This document shows, piece by piece, positions 1 to 9,303 of a stretch of 64,000 bases of DNA. The translations under genes and the position numbers were made by a program. The notes below the pieces were generated by a model. The model made no database searches. It saw only the letters and a list, made by a program, of their open reading frames with translations, and had not been told where the DNA came from. This stretch comes from Ureibacillus thermophilus (GTDB taxonomy: Bacteria > Bacillota > Bacilli > Bacillales_A > Planococcaceae): contig NZ_CP036528.1 of assembly GCF_004331915.1 (NCBI RefSeq), forward strand, positions 882,567 to 946,566. Reading direction: 5' to 3'. Positions within the stretch are counted from its first letter, which is position 1, and every line of letters starts with the position of its first letter.

Positions 1-427
1 ATTTATACAATTGATTCTCCCTCCTTTAAATTTTGTTAATGTAAAATATATAATTTTTATTTTACCAAATTATGATAGTTGAGTTAATTTCATAATTCTC
101 ACCCCTTGATTTTCAAGGGATTCAAGACAATAAAAAATGGGTACCTCCCCAAATTTCGTTATAATGGTAGGTAACCAAATCCCAAACCAATTTCAAAAAT
201 AAGGAAACAGAGCGAATGGAAAAACTCATTGTTTTCTCCATTCGCTCTGTTTTTATGGACTTTTTAGACAAGCCCTTTTATTTTTCCGGATGTATAGTTG
301 GGATTTTCGTTTAAACGGATTATTATGTATCGTTGAGGTTTAAAGGAAAGAATATCGGTTAATGATTTTATTAAATCATAAAGTTAATGAAATTTATATA
401 TCATTAATACGGATTTTATAATAGGAG
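1..427. other. Left-edge intergenic region, no gene seen
   Basis: This AT-rich stretch has no convincing reading frame. It holds a small hairpin near 104-121 (ccccttga/tcaagggg type) and the terminator at 205-254. The gene served by that terminator must lie outside the window or have been lost. The last 30 bases carry the ribosome binding site of the next gene. Confidence 0.6.
205..254. terminator. Rho-independent terminator hairpin
   Basis: A 16-base stem (aaacagagcgaatgga pairing with its complement at 237-252) is followed by a T-rich tail on the plus strand and preceded by A-rich sequence. It can therefore work in either direction. Confidence 0.75.
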
Positions 428-436
428 GTGATAGGG

Positions 437-1204
437 GTGACGTTCATGAGCATAACTGTATATGAACAAACACAAAAGGAGATTGAATGTGCTTATTTGG
501 AAAAAGATAAAGCAAAGATTGAAAAAGAAACGTTGAATGTATTGAATTTTGTGATTATCATGTTCATCAACAAGTTTGAAGAGCGTATTAATAAGACTAT
601 TTTCGATCCAGATGATTTTCAATTGAATGAAGAATATTTGTTGTCTGAAGAAAATCATCAAGAGTTAAAACAGTGGGTTAATCGGCTATCATTGATGGAA
701 TTTCCTATAAATGATGAGGAATTTGGAAAACTAATAATTGAACTAGAGCAATGGTATTACAAAATTGGTGGTAAAAATTTGAAAATTTATTATAATGAAA
801 ATTATTTGCTGACACCGAAAGAGGCAGCAAATATGCTTAGCGTATCTACCGTAACAATTCATAAGTACATGAAACAGGGACTCGAGAACTTGGAGACACG
901 TTCCCATCGAAAAATTCCGAAACACGCGGTTCTGTTATGGAAAGATTCGAAATATTGTATTTTGATGCAAAGGATTTATCATGAGAAAAAATTGCGAAAT
1001 CAAACGCCGGAAGACCGTATTAAAGAGGCTAAACATGAATTGCTAGACTTGCAATTAAAGTACGGTGTGGACACTCTTGAACAGGCGTGGAAGCTAGTGG
1101 ATGAAGAGAAGATGGACATCTCTGAATATTATGAATGGGAAGCTCTAGAAGATGAACTACGGGAGTTAGAGGGAAAACTCAAAGGGAAGGGAATCCGTGA
1201 GTAA
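437..1204 (+). CDS. Helix-turn-helix protein, possible antitoxin-like partner of the next gene
   Basis: About 255 residues. The middle (PKEAANMLSVSTVTIHKYMK) reads as a MerR/excisionase-type helix-turn-helix, so DNA binding is the best guess. The N-terminal half is acidic with no recognised domain, and the C-terminal third is charged and probably coiled-coil. GGAGGTGA at 424-431 sits 5 bases before a GTG at 437, which I take as the start; ATG at 446 is the alternative, and the longer GTG frame at 428 overlaps the ribosome binding site. The gene overlaps the next frame by 8 bases, so the two are translationally coupled. An HTH protein followed by a small basic protein suggests a toxin-antitoxin-like pair, which is inference. 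Confidence 0.6.
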   Translation: MTFMSITVYEQTQKEIECAYLEKDKAKIEKETLNVLNFVIIMFINKFEERINKTIFDPDDFQLNEEYLLSEENHQELKQWVNRLSLMEFPINDEEFGKLIIELEQWYYKIGGKNLKIYYNENYLLTPKEAANMLSVSTVTIHKYMKQGLENLETRSHRKIPKHAVLLWKDSKYCILMQRIYHEKKLRNQTPEDRIKEAKHELLDLQLKYGVDTLEQAWKLVDEEKMDISEYYEWEALEDELRELEGKLKGKGIRE

Positions 1205-1680
1205 AACACATAGAGATGTAAATGAACTGCTGAAATCGGCAGACATTCATCAAATGATGAATAAGTATGGTCATCTTCTTGAGTTTTATCCAAAAATTGC
1301 TGAAAGGGATTCAATTTTTCCGAAATACAAAAGAACATCCAATTTATTATCTGTTTTATTTCCACTGTGTTCATGGCATTACAGGATTGTATGCTATGGA
1401 GCGATATAATGAAGAAGGCTGTGTCTGGAAGTATTCCTATGAATGGAAAATTATTTATCCGAAAAAAGGAAAACATTTAAAACATATATCGGCATGGGGA
1501 AATGAACTTCATGAAGATGAAGAAACAAGGAAAGAATTCATTGTTGCATTTACTCCACATCATCATCACATTCCGGGATACCGAAGAGCGAGAAAAGAAA
1601 ATTGGGATGTTTGGACATTGGAAGAGACATTTGAATTTGTTGCTTATTACATTCAGTCTGGAAAAGAATATAAACCTTGA
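1197..1680 (+). pseudogene. Frameshifted small basic protein, possibly TumE/DUF6516-like toxin
   Basis: Two overlapping frames appear to make one protein. The first starts at GTG 1197 (MSKTHRDVNELLKSADIHQ) and stops near 1409. The second, from about 1380 to 1680, carries the more protein-like part: ERYNEEGCVWKYSYEWKI, HISAWGNE, PHHHHIPGYRR and a C-terminal LEETFEFVAYYI. The frame changes between about 1300 and 1385, so the gene is broken or mis-sequenced. The His-rich C-terminal part recalls small TumE-family toxins, but I hold that loosely. The 8-base overlap with the upstream HTH gene fits a two-gene module. Confidence 0.5.
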
Positions 1681-1724
1681 AAATACATCTAAAGGAATTT
1701 GTTCTTTAGGTGTATTTTATTTTT
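1680..1724 (+). terminator. Terminator after the HTH/toxin-like pair
   Basis: The stem aaatacatctaaag pairs with ctttaggtgtattt and is followed by tatttttct. It lies directly after the stop codon at 1680. Confidence 0.75.
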
Positions 1725-1827
1725 CTCTAATTTTTAGAAACCTATGTCGGATAGAGCATTTTCCACCACGTAATTCCCAAATTCCCCCACTTGTCGTTTC
1801 AATCATCTCATTCTAAAATAAAGAATA

Positions 1828-1839
1828 GAACGTATGTTC
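1828..1839 (+). promoter_or_regulatory. LexA (DinR) SOS box
   Basis: GAACGTATGTTC is a perfect 4+4+4 palindrome matching the Bacillus LexA box core (GAAC-N4-GTTC). It lies 32 bases before the start of a translesion polymerase gene, where LexA would block transcription until DNA damage. Confidence 0.85.
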
Positions 1840-1870
1840 CTTTCATACAATGTAAACAGGGGTGGTTCAT

Positions 1871-3169
1871 ATGAGGGTAACGGAACTGAATTACACGAAC
1901 TTTAGCCCCGAAAAATTGCATCGCCTTCTTCCGTATCGTTCGATTATGTGCATTGATATGCGCTGCTTTTATGCCAGCTGCATGGCGATGCTTCACAATT
2001 TAGATCCAATGAAAGTGCCGATTGCCGTTGTAGGAAACTTTGAGCAAAAGGGCAGCATCGTGCTTGCCGCCTCGCCACCGATGAAAAAACGTTTTGGCAT
2101 CAAGACGGGTTCGCGCCTGTATGAAATCCCGAAACATCCCGATATTCGGCTGTTTGAACCGAAAATGGAGTTTTTTGTGCGGATGTCCATGGAGATTACC
2201 AATTTAATCAACCAATTCGTACCGAAAGAAGCGATTCATGTCTACAGTGTGGATGAAAGTTTCGTGGACTTGACGGGCACTGAAAAATTTTGGGGGCCGC
2301 CGGAAAGAACGGCAAAGTACATTCAAGACAGCATCTACCGACAATTTCAAATTCCAAGTGCGGTAGGGATAGGGCCCAATATGCTGATGGCAAAACTCGC
2401 CCTTGATTTAGAAGCAAAGAAAACAGACTTTGCCAAGTGGACTTACGAAGATGTGCCGAAAAAATTGTGGCCTGTTGAACCACTTTCGGAAATGTGGGGC
2501 ATCGGCCGCCGCACAGAACGTACGTTGAATCACATGGGCATTTTTAAAGTAGGGGATTTAGCCCATGCAGATTTAGGGCTGCTTGAAAAACGCTTTGGTA
2601 TTTTAGGCAATCAACTATACTACCACGCGTGGGGAATTGATTTATCTCCCCTTGGCGCACCTCTTGTAGAAGGGCAGATCAGCTTTGGCAAAGGGCAAGT
2701 GCTGATGAGGGATTATCGCACGCGCAGCGAAATCCTCGCCGTCATTTTAGAAATGTGTGAAGATGTGGCACGCCGGGCAAGAGAAGCCTATCAAGCAGGG
2801 AGAACCATTTCCCTCGGTGTAAGCTACAGCAAAGATGCTTTTGGAGGAGGTTTCCATCATGCCCGAACGATGGATGAACCGACGAATGATACGATGAAAA
2901 TATATGAAGTATGCAGGGAACTGTTTGATGAACATTATGCAGAACGTCCGGTAAGGCAAATTGCCATCAGCCTTTCGAAATTGGAAACAGAACGCTCGAT
3001 GCAATTAAGTTTTTTCGACCAGCAAAAATGGAAAAGGAGAAAACTCGGCGCCGCGATGGATGCTTTGCGCTCCAAATGGGGGCCGACTGCTGTGCTTCGA
3101 GCCGTTTCTTATACGGAGGCAGGAACGGCGCTTGAGAGGGCGCAACTTTTGGGCGGCCATAAAAAATAA
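1871..3169 (+). CDS. Y-family DNA polymerase (UvrX/YqjW-like)
   Basis: About 432 residues, the usual length for the Firmicute UvrX/PolY2 group. Visible motifs are the metal-binding DMRCFYASC near residue 29, the steric-gate region, and the catalytic VYSVDESFVDLTG near residue 125. The helix-hairpin MWGIGRRTERTLNHMGI follows, then the little-finger domain. It copies damaged DNA with low fidelity. The start is ATG 1871 after AGGGGTGG; an in-frame GTG at 1862 overlaps the binding site and is less likely. The upstream SOS box and the downstream YolD-like gene support a damage-inducible two-gene unit. Confidence 0.93.
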   Translation: MRVTELNYTNFSPEKLHRLLPYRSIMCIDMRCFYASCMAMLHNLDPMKVPIAVVGNFEQKGSIVLAASPPMKKRFGIKTGSRLYEIPKHPDIRLFEPKMEFFVRMSMEITNLINQFVPKEAIHVYSVDESFVDLTGTEKFWGPPERTAKYIQDSIYRQFQIPSAVGIGPNMLMAKLALDLEAKKTDFAKWTYEDVPKKLWPVEPLSEMWGIGRRTERTLNHMGIFKVGDLAHADLGLLEKRFGILGNQLYYHAWGIDLSPLGAPLVEGQISFGKGQVLMRDYRTRSEILAVILEMCEDVARRAREAYQAGRTISLGVSYSKDAFGGGFHHARTMDEPTNDTMKIYEVCRELFDEHYAERPVRQIAISLSKLETERSMQLSFFDQQKWKRRKLGAAMDALRSKWGPTAVLRAVSYTEAGTALERAQLLGGHKK

Positions 3170-3200
3170 AAAGGTGCTGCTTTGTATAGAGGTGAGAAAG

Positions 3201-3521
3201 ATGATTCGAGACCGTGGAAATATTAAATGGAATGCAATGATGCTCCCGGAACACGTGAAAATGCTCCGGGAATGGAGAGAAAAAGATGAGCGCGAAGAAA
3301 AGCCGGTTTTGGATGAATGGGCGCTGCAAGATTTGAACGAGCAGCTTCTTATTGCCTATCAAAATCACTATGAAGTCGAATTAAAAATTTGGAAAAAGGA
3401 CCGCACTTCTAAAGAGACAGGAAAGATTGCCGTCCTTGATAATAAACGGCGCATTTGCATATTGGAAGACGGCCGCTCTTTTCCTTTTGAATCCATCTAT
3501 GGCGCTACCATTTTGGAATGA
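3201..3521 (+). CDS. YolD-like protein
   Basis: About 106 residues. The order MIRDRGNIKWNAMMLPEH, a basic helix with REWREK, and a C-terminal small beta domain (GKIAVLDNKRRICILEDGR) is typical of YolD-like proteins. These are almost always encoded beside UvrX/YqjW-type polymerases and are thought to act as their partners or regulators. The start is ATG 3201 with GAGGTGAG 7 bases upstream; the frame stays open further upstream but overlaps the polymerase gene without a ribosome binding site. The gap to the polymerase is 31 bases, so the two share a transcript and the SOS box. Confidence 0.88.
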   Translation: MIRDRGNIKWNAMMLPEHVKMLREWREKDEREEKPVLDEWALQDLNEQLLIAYQNHYEVELKIWKKDRTSKETGKIAVLDNKRRICILEDGRSFPFESIYGATILE

Positions 3522-3641
3522 AAATGCCCCCCTTCTCTAGTCGAACCAATAGCCTACTAGAAAGCACTGGCATATAAATAGTTTACAACATACTCTATAT
3601 TGCTCGCGAAGTAGGTTTGAATTCATCAGAGGAGGGGCGAG

Positions 3642-4595
3642 ATGAAAAGAATCCTTGTCACTGGTGCGCTTGGACAGATTGGTTCAGAATTGGTGAGAAA
3701 ACTCCGATTTGAGTATGGAAAAGACAATGTATTGGCAACGGATATTCGGGAAGATAAAAATCATGACGGTCCCTTTGAAGTATTGGATGTGCTCGATGCA
3801 TTAAAAATGTACGAAGTGGCGAAAAAATTCAATGCGGACACGATGATTCATTTGGCGGCATTACTTTCTGCAACGGCTGAAATCAAACCCATTCTTGCCT
3901 GGGAATTAAATATGGGCGGCTTGTTGAATGCATTGGAAGTATCAAAAGAATTAAATATGCAGCTCTTTAACCCAAGCTCCATCGCTGTCTTTGGACCATC
4001 AACGCCAAAAATCAATACCCCGCAAGAAACATTGCAGCGGCCAACAACGATGTATGGCGTCAATAAAGTAGCAGGGGAGCTATTATGCGATTATTATCAC
4101 TTGCGCTACGGGGTAGATGTAAGAGGTCTCCGCTTTCCAGGGCTAATTTCACCGGGAACACCGCCTGGGGGAGGCACAACGGATTACGCAGTGGAAATTT
4201 ATCATAAAGCGGTAAATGAAGGAAGCTACACTTCTTATATTGCTGAAGGGACTTATATGGATATGATGTATATGCCCGATGCTTTGAACGCGATTATCGA
4301 TTTAATGGAAGCTGACCCTGCTAAATTAACCGTTCGCAATGCCTATAATGTTTCTGCCATGAGCTTTGACCCGTCGGAAATTGCAGCGGAAATCAAAAAA
4401 CATATTCCTCATTTTGAAATTAAGTATGATGTTGATCCAGTGCGGCAAAGCATTGCAGAAAGCTGGCCAAATTCCATCGATTCATCCCAAGCCATTGCGG
4501 ATTGGGGATTTAATCCGATTTATGATTTGCAGACAATGACAATTGATATGCTTGATAAAATCGGCGGCGGCATCACAAGCAAAACACCGATTTAA
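3642..4595 (+). CDS. tdh: L-threonine 3-dehydrogenase, SDR (UDP-epimerase-like) type
   Basis: 317 residues of an extended short-chain dehydrogenase. The NAD-binding GALGQIG is at the N terminus, the first acidic residue follows in ATDIRED, and the catalytic YGVNKVAGE is near residue 138. The N-terminal pattern ([16 protein letters not shown]) and length match the short-chain L-threonine dehydrogenases of Bacillales and archaea, which oxidise threonine to 2-amino-3-ketobutyrate. No glycine C-acetyltransferase (kbl) lies next to it. A generic NAD-dependent epimerase is the alternative. AGAGGAGGGGCGAG gives a strong ribosome binding site before ATG 3642. Confidence 0.85.
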   Translation: MKRILVTGALGQIGSELVRKLRFEYGKDNVLATDIREDKNHDGPFEVLDVLDALKMYEVAKKFNADTMIHLAALLSATAEIKPILAWELNMGGLLNALEVSKELNMQLFNPSSIAVFGPSTPKINTPQETLQRPTTMYGVNKVAGELLCDYYHLRYGVDVRGLRFPGLISPGTPPGGGTTDYAVEIYHKAVNEGSYTSYIAEGTYMDMMYMPDALNAIIDLMEADPAKLTVRNAYNVSAMSFDPSEIAAEIKKHIPHFEIKYDVDPVRQSIAESWPNSIDSSQAIADWGFNPIYDLQTMTIDMLDKIGGGITSKTPI

Positions 4596-4601
4596 AAAGA
4601 A

Positions 4602-4632
4602 AGGGGAGTTCGGCAGTCCGAACATCCCCTCA
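4602..4632 (-). terminator. Terminator of the trp operon
   Basis: The hairpin ggggagttcgg/ccgaacatcccc sits between two convergent genes. Read on the minus strand it is followed by ctttctttttaaa, so it ends the trp transcript after the second trpB. Confidence 0.7.
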
Positions 4633-4636
4633 TGGT

Positions 4637-5803
4637 TTATTGATTTTTGAGCAATTCAAATACTTGTTGCACGTCTTTATCGCCGCGTCCGGAAATATTG
4701 ACGATGATTGTGTCTTCAGGTGATAAAGTCGGTGCAAGTTTTAATGTGTGAGCAACGGCATGGGAGCTTTCAAGGGCAGGAATAATGCCTTCTGTCCTTG
4801 ATAATACTTGGAAAGCTTCCAGCACTTCCTCATTTGTAACTGTTACATATTCGCCGCGTCCTGTTTCATGCAAGTAAGCGTGAAGTGGGCCGACGCCTGG
4901 ATAATCCAAGCCGGCAGCGATGGAGTTTGTTTCAAGCAAATTGCCTTCTTCATCTTGAAGAACGTAGCTTTTGAAACCATGAAGAATGCCAGGGGAACCT
5001 TTTGTCAGCGTTGCAGCGCCAGCAGGTTCCACACCGATTAAACGCACGTTTTCGTCATTGATATAATGGGAGAAGGCGCCAGCCGCATTGCTTCCGCCGC
5101 CTACCGCTGCTACAACTGCTGTCGGTAGTTTGCCTTCTTTTTCTAAATGCTGCGCACGGCTTTCACGGCTAATAACGGATTGGAAATGCTCAACAATTTC
5201 AGGATATGGAGTAGGGCCTACTGCTGAACCTAGTAAATAGAAAGTGTTATCATGGTTTTTCACTAAATCTAGGAATGCCTCATCCACCGCTTCTTTTAAT
5301 AAGCCGTTTCCTTTATCCACCGCCACAACTTTTGCGCCAAGAAGCTCCATGCGGAATACATTTAGCGCTTGGCGTTTCGTATCTTTTGCCCCCATGTAGA
5401 TTGTACATTCCATTCCGAACATCGCAGCAGCTGTAGCAGTGGCAACTCCATGTTGTCCTGCTCCCGTTTCAGCGATGATTCTTTTAGCTCCCATACGTTT
5501 GGCAAGCAAAATTTGGCCAAGCACATTGTTTAATTTATGGGAGCCCGTATGGTTTAAATCTTCCCGTTTTAAATAAATTTTTGCTCCGCCTAATTTTTCC
5601 GTTAAGTTTTTAGCAAAATAAAGAGGTGTTTCACGGCCAGCGTATTCTTTCAAATAAAAGTTGAGTTCTTCGTTGAAAGCAGGGTCGTCTTTTACTTTTG
5701 CAAATTCTTCTGCAATTTTTTCAAGCACTTTTTGCACATCATCCGGAACGAAGCTGCCGCCATAGTTTCCGTAGTAGCCATTTTGAATTAATGTTTTGCT
5801 CAT
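4637..5803 (-). CDS. Second tryptophan synthase beta-like subunit (TrpB paralogue)
   Basis: 388 residues, full length. The PLP lysine is K90 in HTGSHKLNN and the catalytic glutamate is E112 in AETGAGQHG; the phosphate-binding GGGSNA is also present. It therefore looks active and converts indole plus serine to tryptophan. It differs clearly from the operon trpB (HTGAHKINN; different N and C termini) and is not a recent duplicate. It also differs from the longer archaeal TrpB2 class. It lies 113 bases after trpA, across a 21-base tandem repeat. It could pair with TrpA, act alone on free indole, or be an acquired variant. Confidence 0.88.
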   Translation of the reverse strand: MSKTLIQNGYYGNYGGSFVPDDVQKVLEKIAEEFAKVKDDPAFNEELNFYLKEYAGRETPLYFAKNLTEKLGGAKIYLKREDLNHTGSHKLNNVLGQILLAKRMGAKRIIAETGAGQHGVATATAAAMFGMECTIYMGAKDTKRQALNVFRMELLGAKVVAVDKGNGLLKEAVDEAFLDLVKNHDNTFYLLGSAVGPTPYPEIVEHFQSVISRESRAQHLEKEGKLPTAVVAAVGGGSNAAGAFSHYINDENVRLIGVEPAGAATLTKGSPGILHGFKSYVLQDEEGNLLETNSIAAGLDYPGVGPLHAYLHETGRGEYVTVTNEEVLEAFQVLSRTEGIIPALESSHAVAHTLKLAPTLSPEDTIIVNISGRGDKDVQQVFELLKNQ

Positions 5804-5821
5804 GATTACAACTCCTTTTTT

Positions 5822-5905
5822 ATATTGGGTGATATGTTCACAAAACAGGGCGATATTGTCACAACCCCCAGTGATATGTTCATAAAACCAGATGATATTT
5901 TGAAG
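5822..5905. repeat. 21-base tandem repeat array 1
   Basis: Units begin at 5831, 5852, 5873 and 5894, exactly 21 bases apart, each starting GATAT(G/T) and containing gTTCACAAAA or gTCACAA. The array fills the gap between trpA and the second trpB. A related array with the same period lies at 16068-16135. Because 21 is a multiple of three, the array stays open in some frames, but no start context suggests translation. Confidence 0.8.
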
Positions 5906-5916
5906 ATAAATGAAGA

Positions 5917-6699
5917 TTAAGCCAAAGGAACAGCCTTCGAAGCTTTCACAAGGTTTTCAATTGTCTCCCAATCGCCTTTTGTCAAACAATCGACAATTTT
6001 GCTTCCCACAATGACGCCGCTTGTAAAGGAGCCAAATTGCTTTACGTGTTCAGGGGTGGAGATGCCGAATCCCGCTAAAACCGGCGTATCCGTGTAGCTT
6101 TGAATTGTTTTGAAATGATCTTCCAAATTTCCTTCAAAAGAGGAACGGGCGCCAGTGATGCCGTTGACGGTCACCGCATAAATGAATCCTTCGCTTGCTT
6201 TTGTGAGTTTTTCAATCCGCCCCGGTGTACTTGTAAGTGACACAAGCTGCACTAAATCAATGCCAGCCGCTTGTAAAGAGGGATGGACTAACTCGCTTTC
6301 CTCTAATGGCATATCCGGAATAATAACGCCGCGGATACCTGCTTTATATGCATCTTTTGCAAAGTCATCAATTCCATAAGCTAAAATCGGATTCAAATAC
6401 GTCATTGCCACTAAAGGAATGGCAACTTCATCTGCAAATGTTGCAAGGGTTTCAAGCACTTTTCGCAAAGTCGTTCCCTTTGCCAAAGCTCGTCGGCCTG
6501 CTTCTTCAATCGTTGGCCCATCAGCAACCGGGTCGGTGAAAGGGATGCCCACTTCAATGGCTGTGACTCCTAGTTCTTGAAGTTTTAAAATGGTCGGTTT
6601 CAACGTTTCAAGCCCGCCATCGCCTGCCATGATGTAAGGAATAAATGCTTTATGGCCTTGAAGATTGGTTTCTAAAATGGCTTCTTTGATTCGGCTCAT
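5917..6699 (-). CDS. trpA: Tryptophan synthase alpha subunit
   Basis: 260 residues, a TIM barrel that cleaves indole-3-glycerol phosphate and passes indole to TrpB. Visible are the catalytic Glu in [17 protein letters not shown] (with the substrate Asp), [11 protein letters not shown] and [10 protein letters not shown]. The start ATG overlaps the trpB stop by 4 bases (ATGA), which couples synthesis of the two subunits. Confidence 0.97.
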   Translation of the reverse strand: MSRIKEAILETNLQGHKAFIPYIMAGDGGLETLKPTILKLQELGVTAIEVGIPFTDPVADGPTIEEAGRRALAKGTTLRKVLETLATFADEVAIPLVAMTYLNPILAYGIDDFAKDAYKAGIRGVIIPDMPLEESELVHPSLQAAGIDLVQLVSLTSTPGRIEKLTKASEGFIYAVTVNGITGARSSFEGNLEDHFKTIQSYTDTPVLAGFGISTPEHVKQFGSFTSGVIVGSKIVDCLTKGDWETIENLVKASKAVPLA

Positions 6700-7886
6700 G
6701 CTAAGTCACCTCCAAGGGCATCGTAAATCGTGTGCACGTCTTTGTCGCCGCGGCCGGATAAACAAACGACAACGATTTGGTCTTTCCTCATCGTTTTGGC
6801 TAGCTCTGCCGCATAGTGAACGGCATGGGCGCTTTCAAGGGCAGGGAGAATACCTTCTGTTCGGCAAAGAAGCTTTACGGCTTCAAGCGCCTCCTCATCT
6901 GTTGCCATGACATATTTTGCGCGGCCGGTTTCATGCAAATAGCAATGTTCAGGACCAACTCCTGGGTAGTCAAGACCTGCAGAAATGGAGTGGGCTTCTT
7001 GCACAAATCCGTTTTCATCTTGCAATAAATACATATAAGCGCCGTGCAGTACACCTGTTTTTCCAGCATTGATGGCCGCTGCATGTTTGCCGGTTTCAAA
7101 TCCTTTTCCGGCAGCTTCCACGCCATATAATGCAACTTCCTTGTCTTCTACAAAAGGATAAAACATCCCGATGGAATTGCTGCCGCCTCCGATGCAGGCT
7201 ACAACAGCGTCAGGAAGGCGGTTTTCCTTTTCTAAAATTTGTTTTTTCGTTTCATCCCCGATGACTCTTTGGAAATCGCGAACGATGGTAGGGAAGGGAT
7301 GGGGCCCCATCGCAGAACCTAAAATGTAGTGGGTTGTTTCTACATTCGTCACCCAGTAGCGCAAGGCTTCGTTCACCGCATCTTTCAACGTTCTGGATCC
7401 TTTTTCAACAGCCACGACTTTTGTGCCTAAAAGCTCCATACGGAATACGTTTAATGCTTGGCGTTTCACATCTTCTGCTCCCATAAAAACGATGCATTCC
7501 ATTCCAAGAAGGGCGCAGGCGGTTGCTGTCGCTACACCGTGTTGGCCGGCGCCTGTTTCAGCCACAATTTTCGTTTTGCCCATTTTTTTGGCAAGCAATG
7601 CCTGGCCGAGGGCATTGTTGATTTTATGTGCGCCGGTATGGTTCAAATCTTCCCGTTTTAAATAAATTTTGGCGCCGCCGCAATATTCAGTGAGCCGTTC
7701 CGCAAAATAGAGGGGCGTTTCTCTGCCGACGTAGTCTTTTAAATAGTAGCGGAGTTCCTGTTGAAAAGACTCATCGTGTTTATAATGTTCATAAGCTTCT
7801 TCCAGTTCTTGCAAAGCAGTCATTAAGGTTTCCGGCACAAATTGTCCTCCAAAACGACCGAATTTGCCTTTTACGGTTGTCGTCAT
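6696..7886 (-). CDS. trpB: Tryptophan synthase beta subunit
   Basis: 396 residues. The PLP lysine is K88 in HTGAHKINN and the catalytic glutamate is E110 in [15 protein letters not shown] binds the cofactor phosphate. As the copy inside the operon, overlapping trpA by 4 bases and 5 bases after trpF, it is the canonical beta subunit. It makes tryptophan from indole and serine. Confidence 0.97.
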   Translation of the reverse strand: MTTTVKGKFGRFGGQFVPETLMTALQELEEAYEHYKHDESFQQELRYYLKDYVGRETPLYFAERLTEYCGGAKIYLKREDLNHTGAHKINNALGQALLAKKMGKTKIVAETGAGQHGVATATACALLGMECIVFMGAEDVKRQALNVFRMELLGTKVVAVEKGSRTLKDAVNEALRYWVTNVETTHYILGSAMGPHPFPTIVRDFQRVIGDETKKQILEKENRLPDAVVACIGGGSNSIGMFYPFVEDKEVALYGVEAAGKGFETGKHAAAINAGKTGVLHGAYMYLLQDENGFVQEAHSISAGLDYPGVGPEHCYLHETGRAKYVMATDEEALEAVKLLCRTEGILPALESAHAVHYAAELAKTMRKDQIVVVCLSGRGDKDVHTIYDALGGDLA

Positions 7887-7891
7887 GTCCG

Positions 7892-8509
7892 TTAGCTCCT
7901 TTTTGAAGTTTTTACAGCTTGGATAAAGGATTGAATCAGTTCGCAGCTCTTTTTGCCGTGTTGCTCAACGCCGCTTGATACATCCACTGCAAAAGGTTGA
8001 ACCGTTGCAATGGCTTGATTGACATTTGCCGCGTTGAGTCCTCCTGCCAGAATCACTTTCTCCCTTGGGATGGAAAGTTGATCTAAAAGGGACCAGTCAA
8101 ATGTATTTCCGCTCCCACCGGCGTAGTCTGTTCCAGGTGCATCGAATAAATAGTAATCTACGTTAAACTTGCTAGCTTTCTCCACATCATCCTTATCCCG
8201 GATGGAAAAGGCTTTAATAGAAGGGTAGCCTAATTGGTTAATAAAGTTCGGATCTTCATTGCCATGGTATTGCACATAATCAAGTGGTACGCTTTCAAAA
8301 GCTTCTCTTACTTCCTCTATGGTCGGATTAACAAAGACGCCGACTTTCTTCACATGGTTTGGCACCAGTTTTGCCAGTTCCCTGGCTTTCTCGATGGAAA
8401 TTTGCCTCTTGCTCGGCGCAAACACGAAGCCTACAAAATCCGATCCAGCATTGACGGCGCAATGCACATGCACGTTTTCTTTTAACCCGCAAATTTTCAC
8501 TTTTGTCAT
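7892..8509 (-). CDS. trpF: Phosphoribosylanthranilate isomerase
   Basis: 205 residues, a TIM barrel with the N-terminal VKICGLKE motif (catalytic Cys), [11 protein letters not shown], and a C-terminal [19 protein letters not shown] phosphate site. It performs the Amadori step before indole-glycerol-phosphate synthesis. The start ATG overlaps the trpC stop by 4 bases. Confidence 0.96.
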   Translation of the reverse strand: MTKVKICGLKENVHVHCAVNAGSDFVGFVFAPSKRQISIEKARELAKLVPNHVKKVGVFVNPTIEEVREAFESVPLDYVQYHGNEDPNFINQLGYPSIKAFSIRDKDDVEKASKFNVDYYLFDAPGTDYAGGSGNTFDWSLLDQLSIPREKVILAGGLNAANVNQAIATVQPFAVDVSSGVEQHGKKSCELIQSFIQAVKTSKRS

Positions 8510-9303
8510 CGCTCTACATCCTCTAGGGCAGGAAGTTTGATTTGGAATGATTTTAACGTGTCCTCTGGGTTGCCGCTTCTCATAAGAGACTCTCCAACTA
8601 GAATTCCTCGGGCTCCTGCATTTGCCACTCGTTCTGCATCTGCTTTTTGAAAAATGCCGCTTTCGCTAATGAAAGCAATGTCCGGATAGCGTTTAATCAT
8701 TTCTGCAAGCTTTTCGGTTTGGGCTAAATCCACATGAAAGGTTTTTAAATCTCGGTTGTTTACGCCAAGAAGTTTCGGGCGGAGGCGAAGGGCGCGCTCC
8801 AATTCTTCTTCGTTGTGCACCTCCACAAGCACTTCCAGCCCTAAACTTTCAGCGTATTCATACAATTCAGCAAGCGTTACGTCCTCTAATGCCGCCACAA
8901 TGAGAAGAATGACGGATGCACCTGACCGCAGTGCGTAATCAACTTGTACTTTATCAATAATAAAATCTTTATTTAAGATTGGCAGATTTACATTTTTTGC
9001 AATGTTCGCCAAATCTTCAAATGAGCCTTTGAAAAATTTTTCTTCCGTCAGTACGGAAATGCAAGCGGATCCTGCTTTTTCATAGCGTTTTGCTTGCTCC
9101 ACCGGATCTGCATTGGCATTAATAATGCCTTTGGAAGGAGAGGCCCGTTTCATTTCTGCAATGATTTGCAAGGTGTCCGATTTTCTGAGCAAATCATATA
9201 ACGAAGGGCGTTTCACGATGGGAACGTTCCAATCCGGCTTTGTTTCTTGCAATTTCGGTAAAATGTTTTTTTTATGTTCAATAATCGTATCTAAAATTGT
9301 CAT
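8506..9303 (-). CDS. trpC: Indole-3-glycerol-phosphate synthase
   Basis: 265 residues. Motifs are IAEMKRASPSKG (catalytic Lys), SVLTEEKFFKG, NKDFI, GVNNRDL and ISESGI. It closes the indole ring from the TrpF product. It shares TAATG with the trpD stop, so it is translationally coupled. Confidence 0.97.
   Translation of the reverse strand: MTILDTIIEHKKNILPKLQETKPDWNVPIVKRPSLYDLLRKSDTLQIIAEMKRASPSKGIINANADPVEQAKRYEKAGSACISVLTEEKFFKGSFEDLANIAKNVNLPILNKDFIIDKVQVDYALRSGASVILLIVAALEDVTLAELYEYAESLGLEVLVEVHNEEELERALRLRPKLLGVNNRDLKTFHVDLAQTEKLAEMIKRYPDIAFISESGIFQKADAERVANAGARGILVGESLMRSGNPEDTLKSFQIKLPALEDVER

Noticed and set aside
5822-5905. CRISPR array
   Set aside because: The units are 21 bases with no unique spacers between them and no cas genes in the window; it is a simple tandem repeat.
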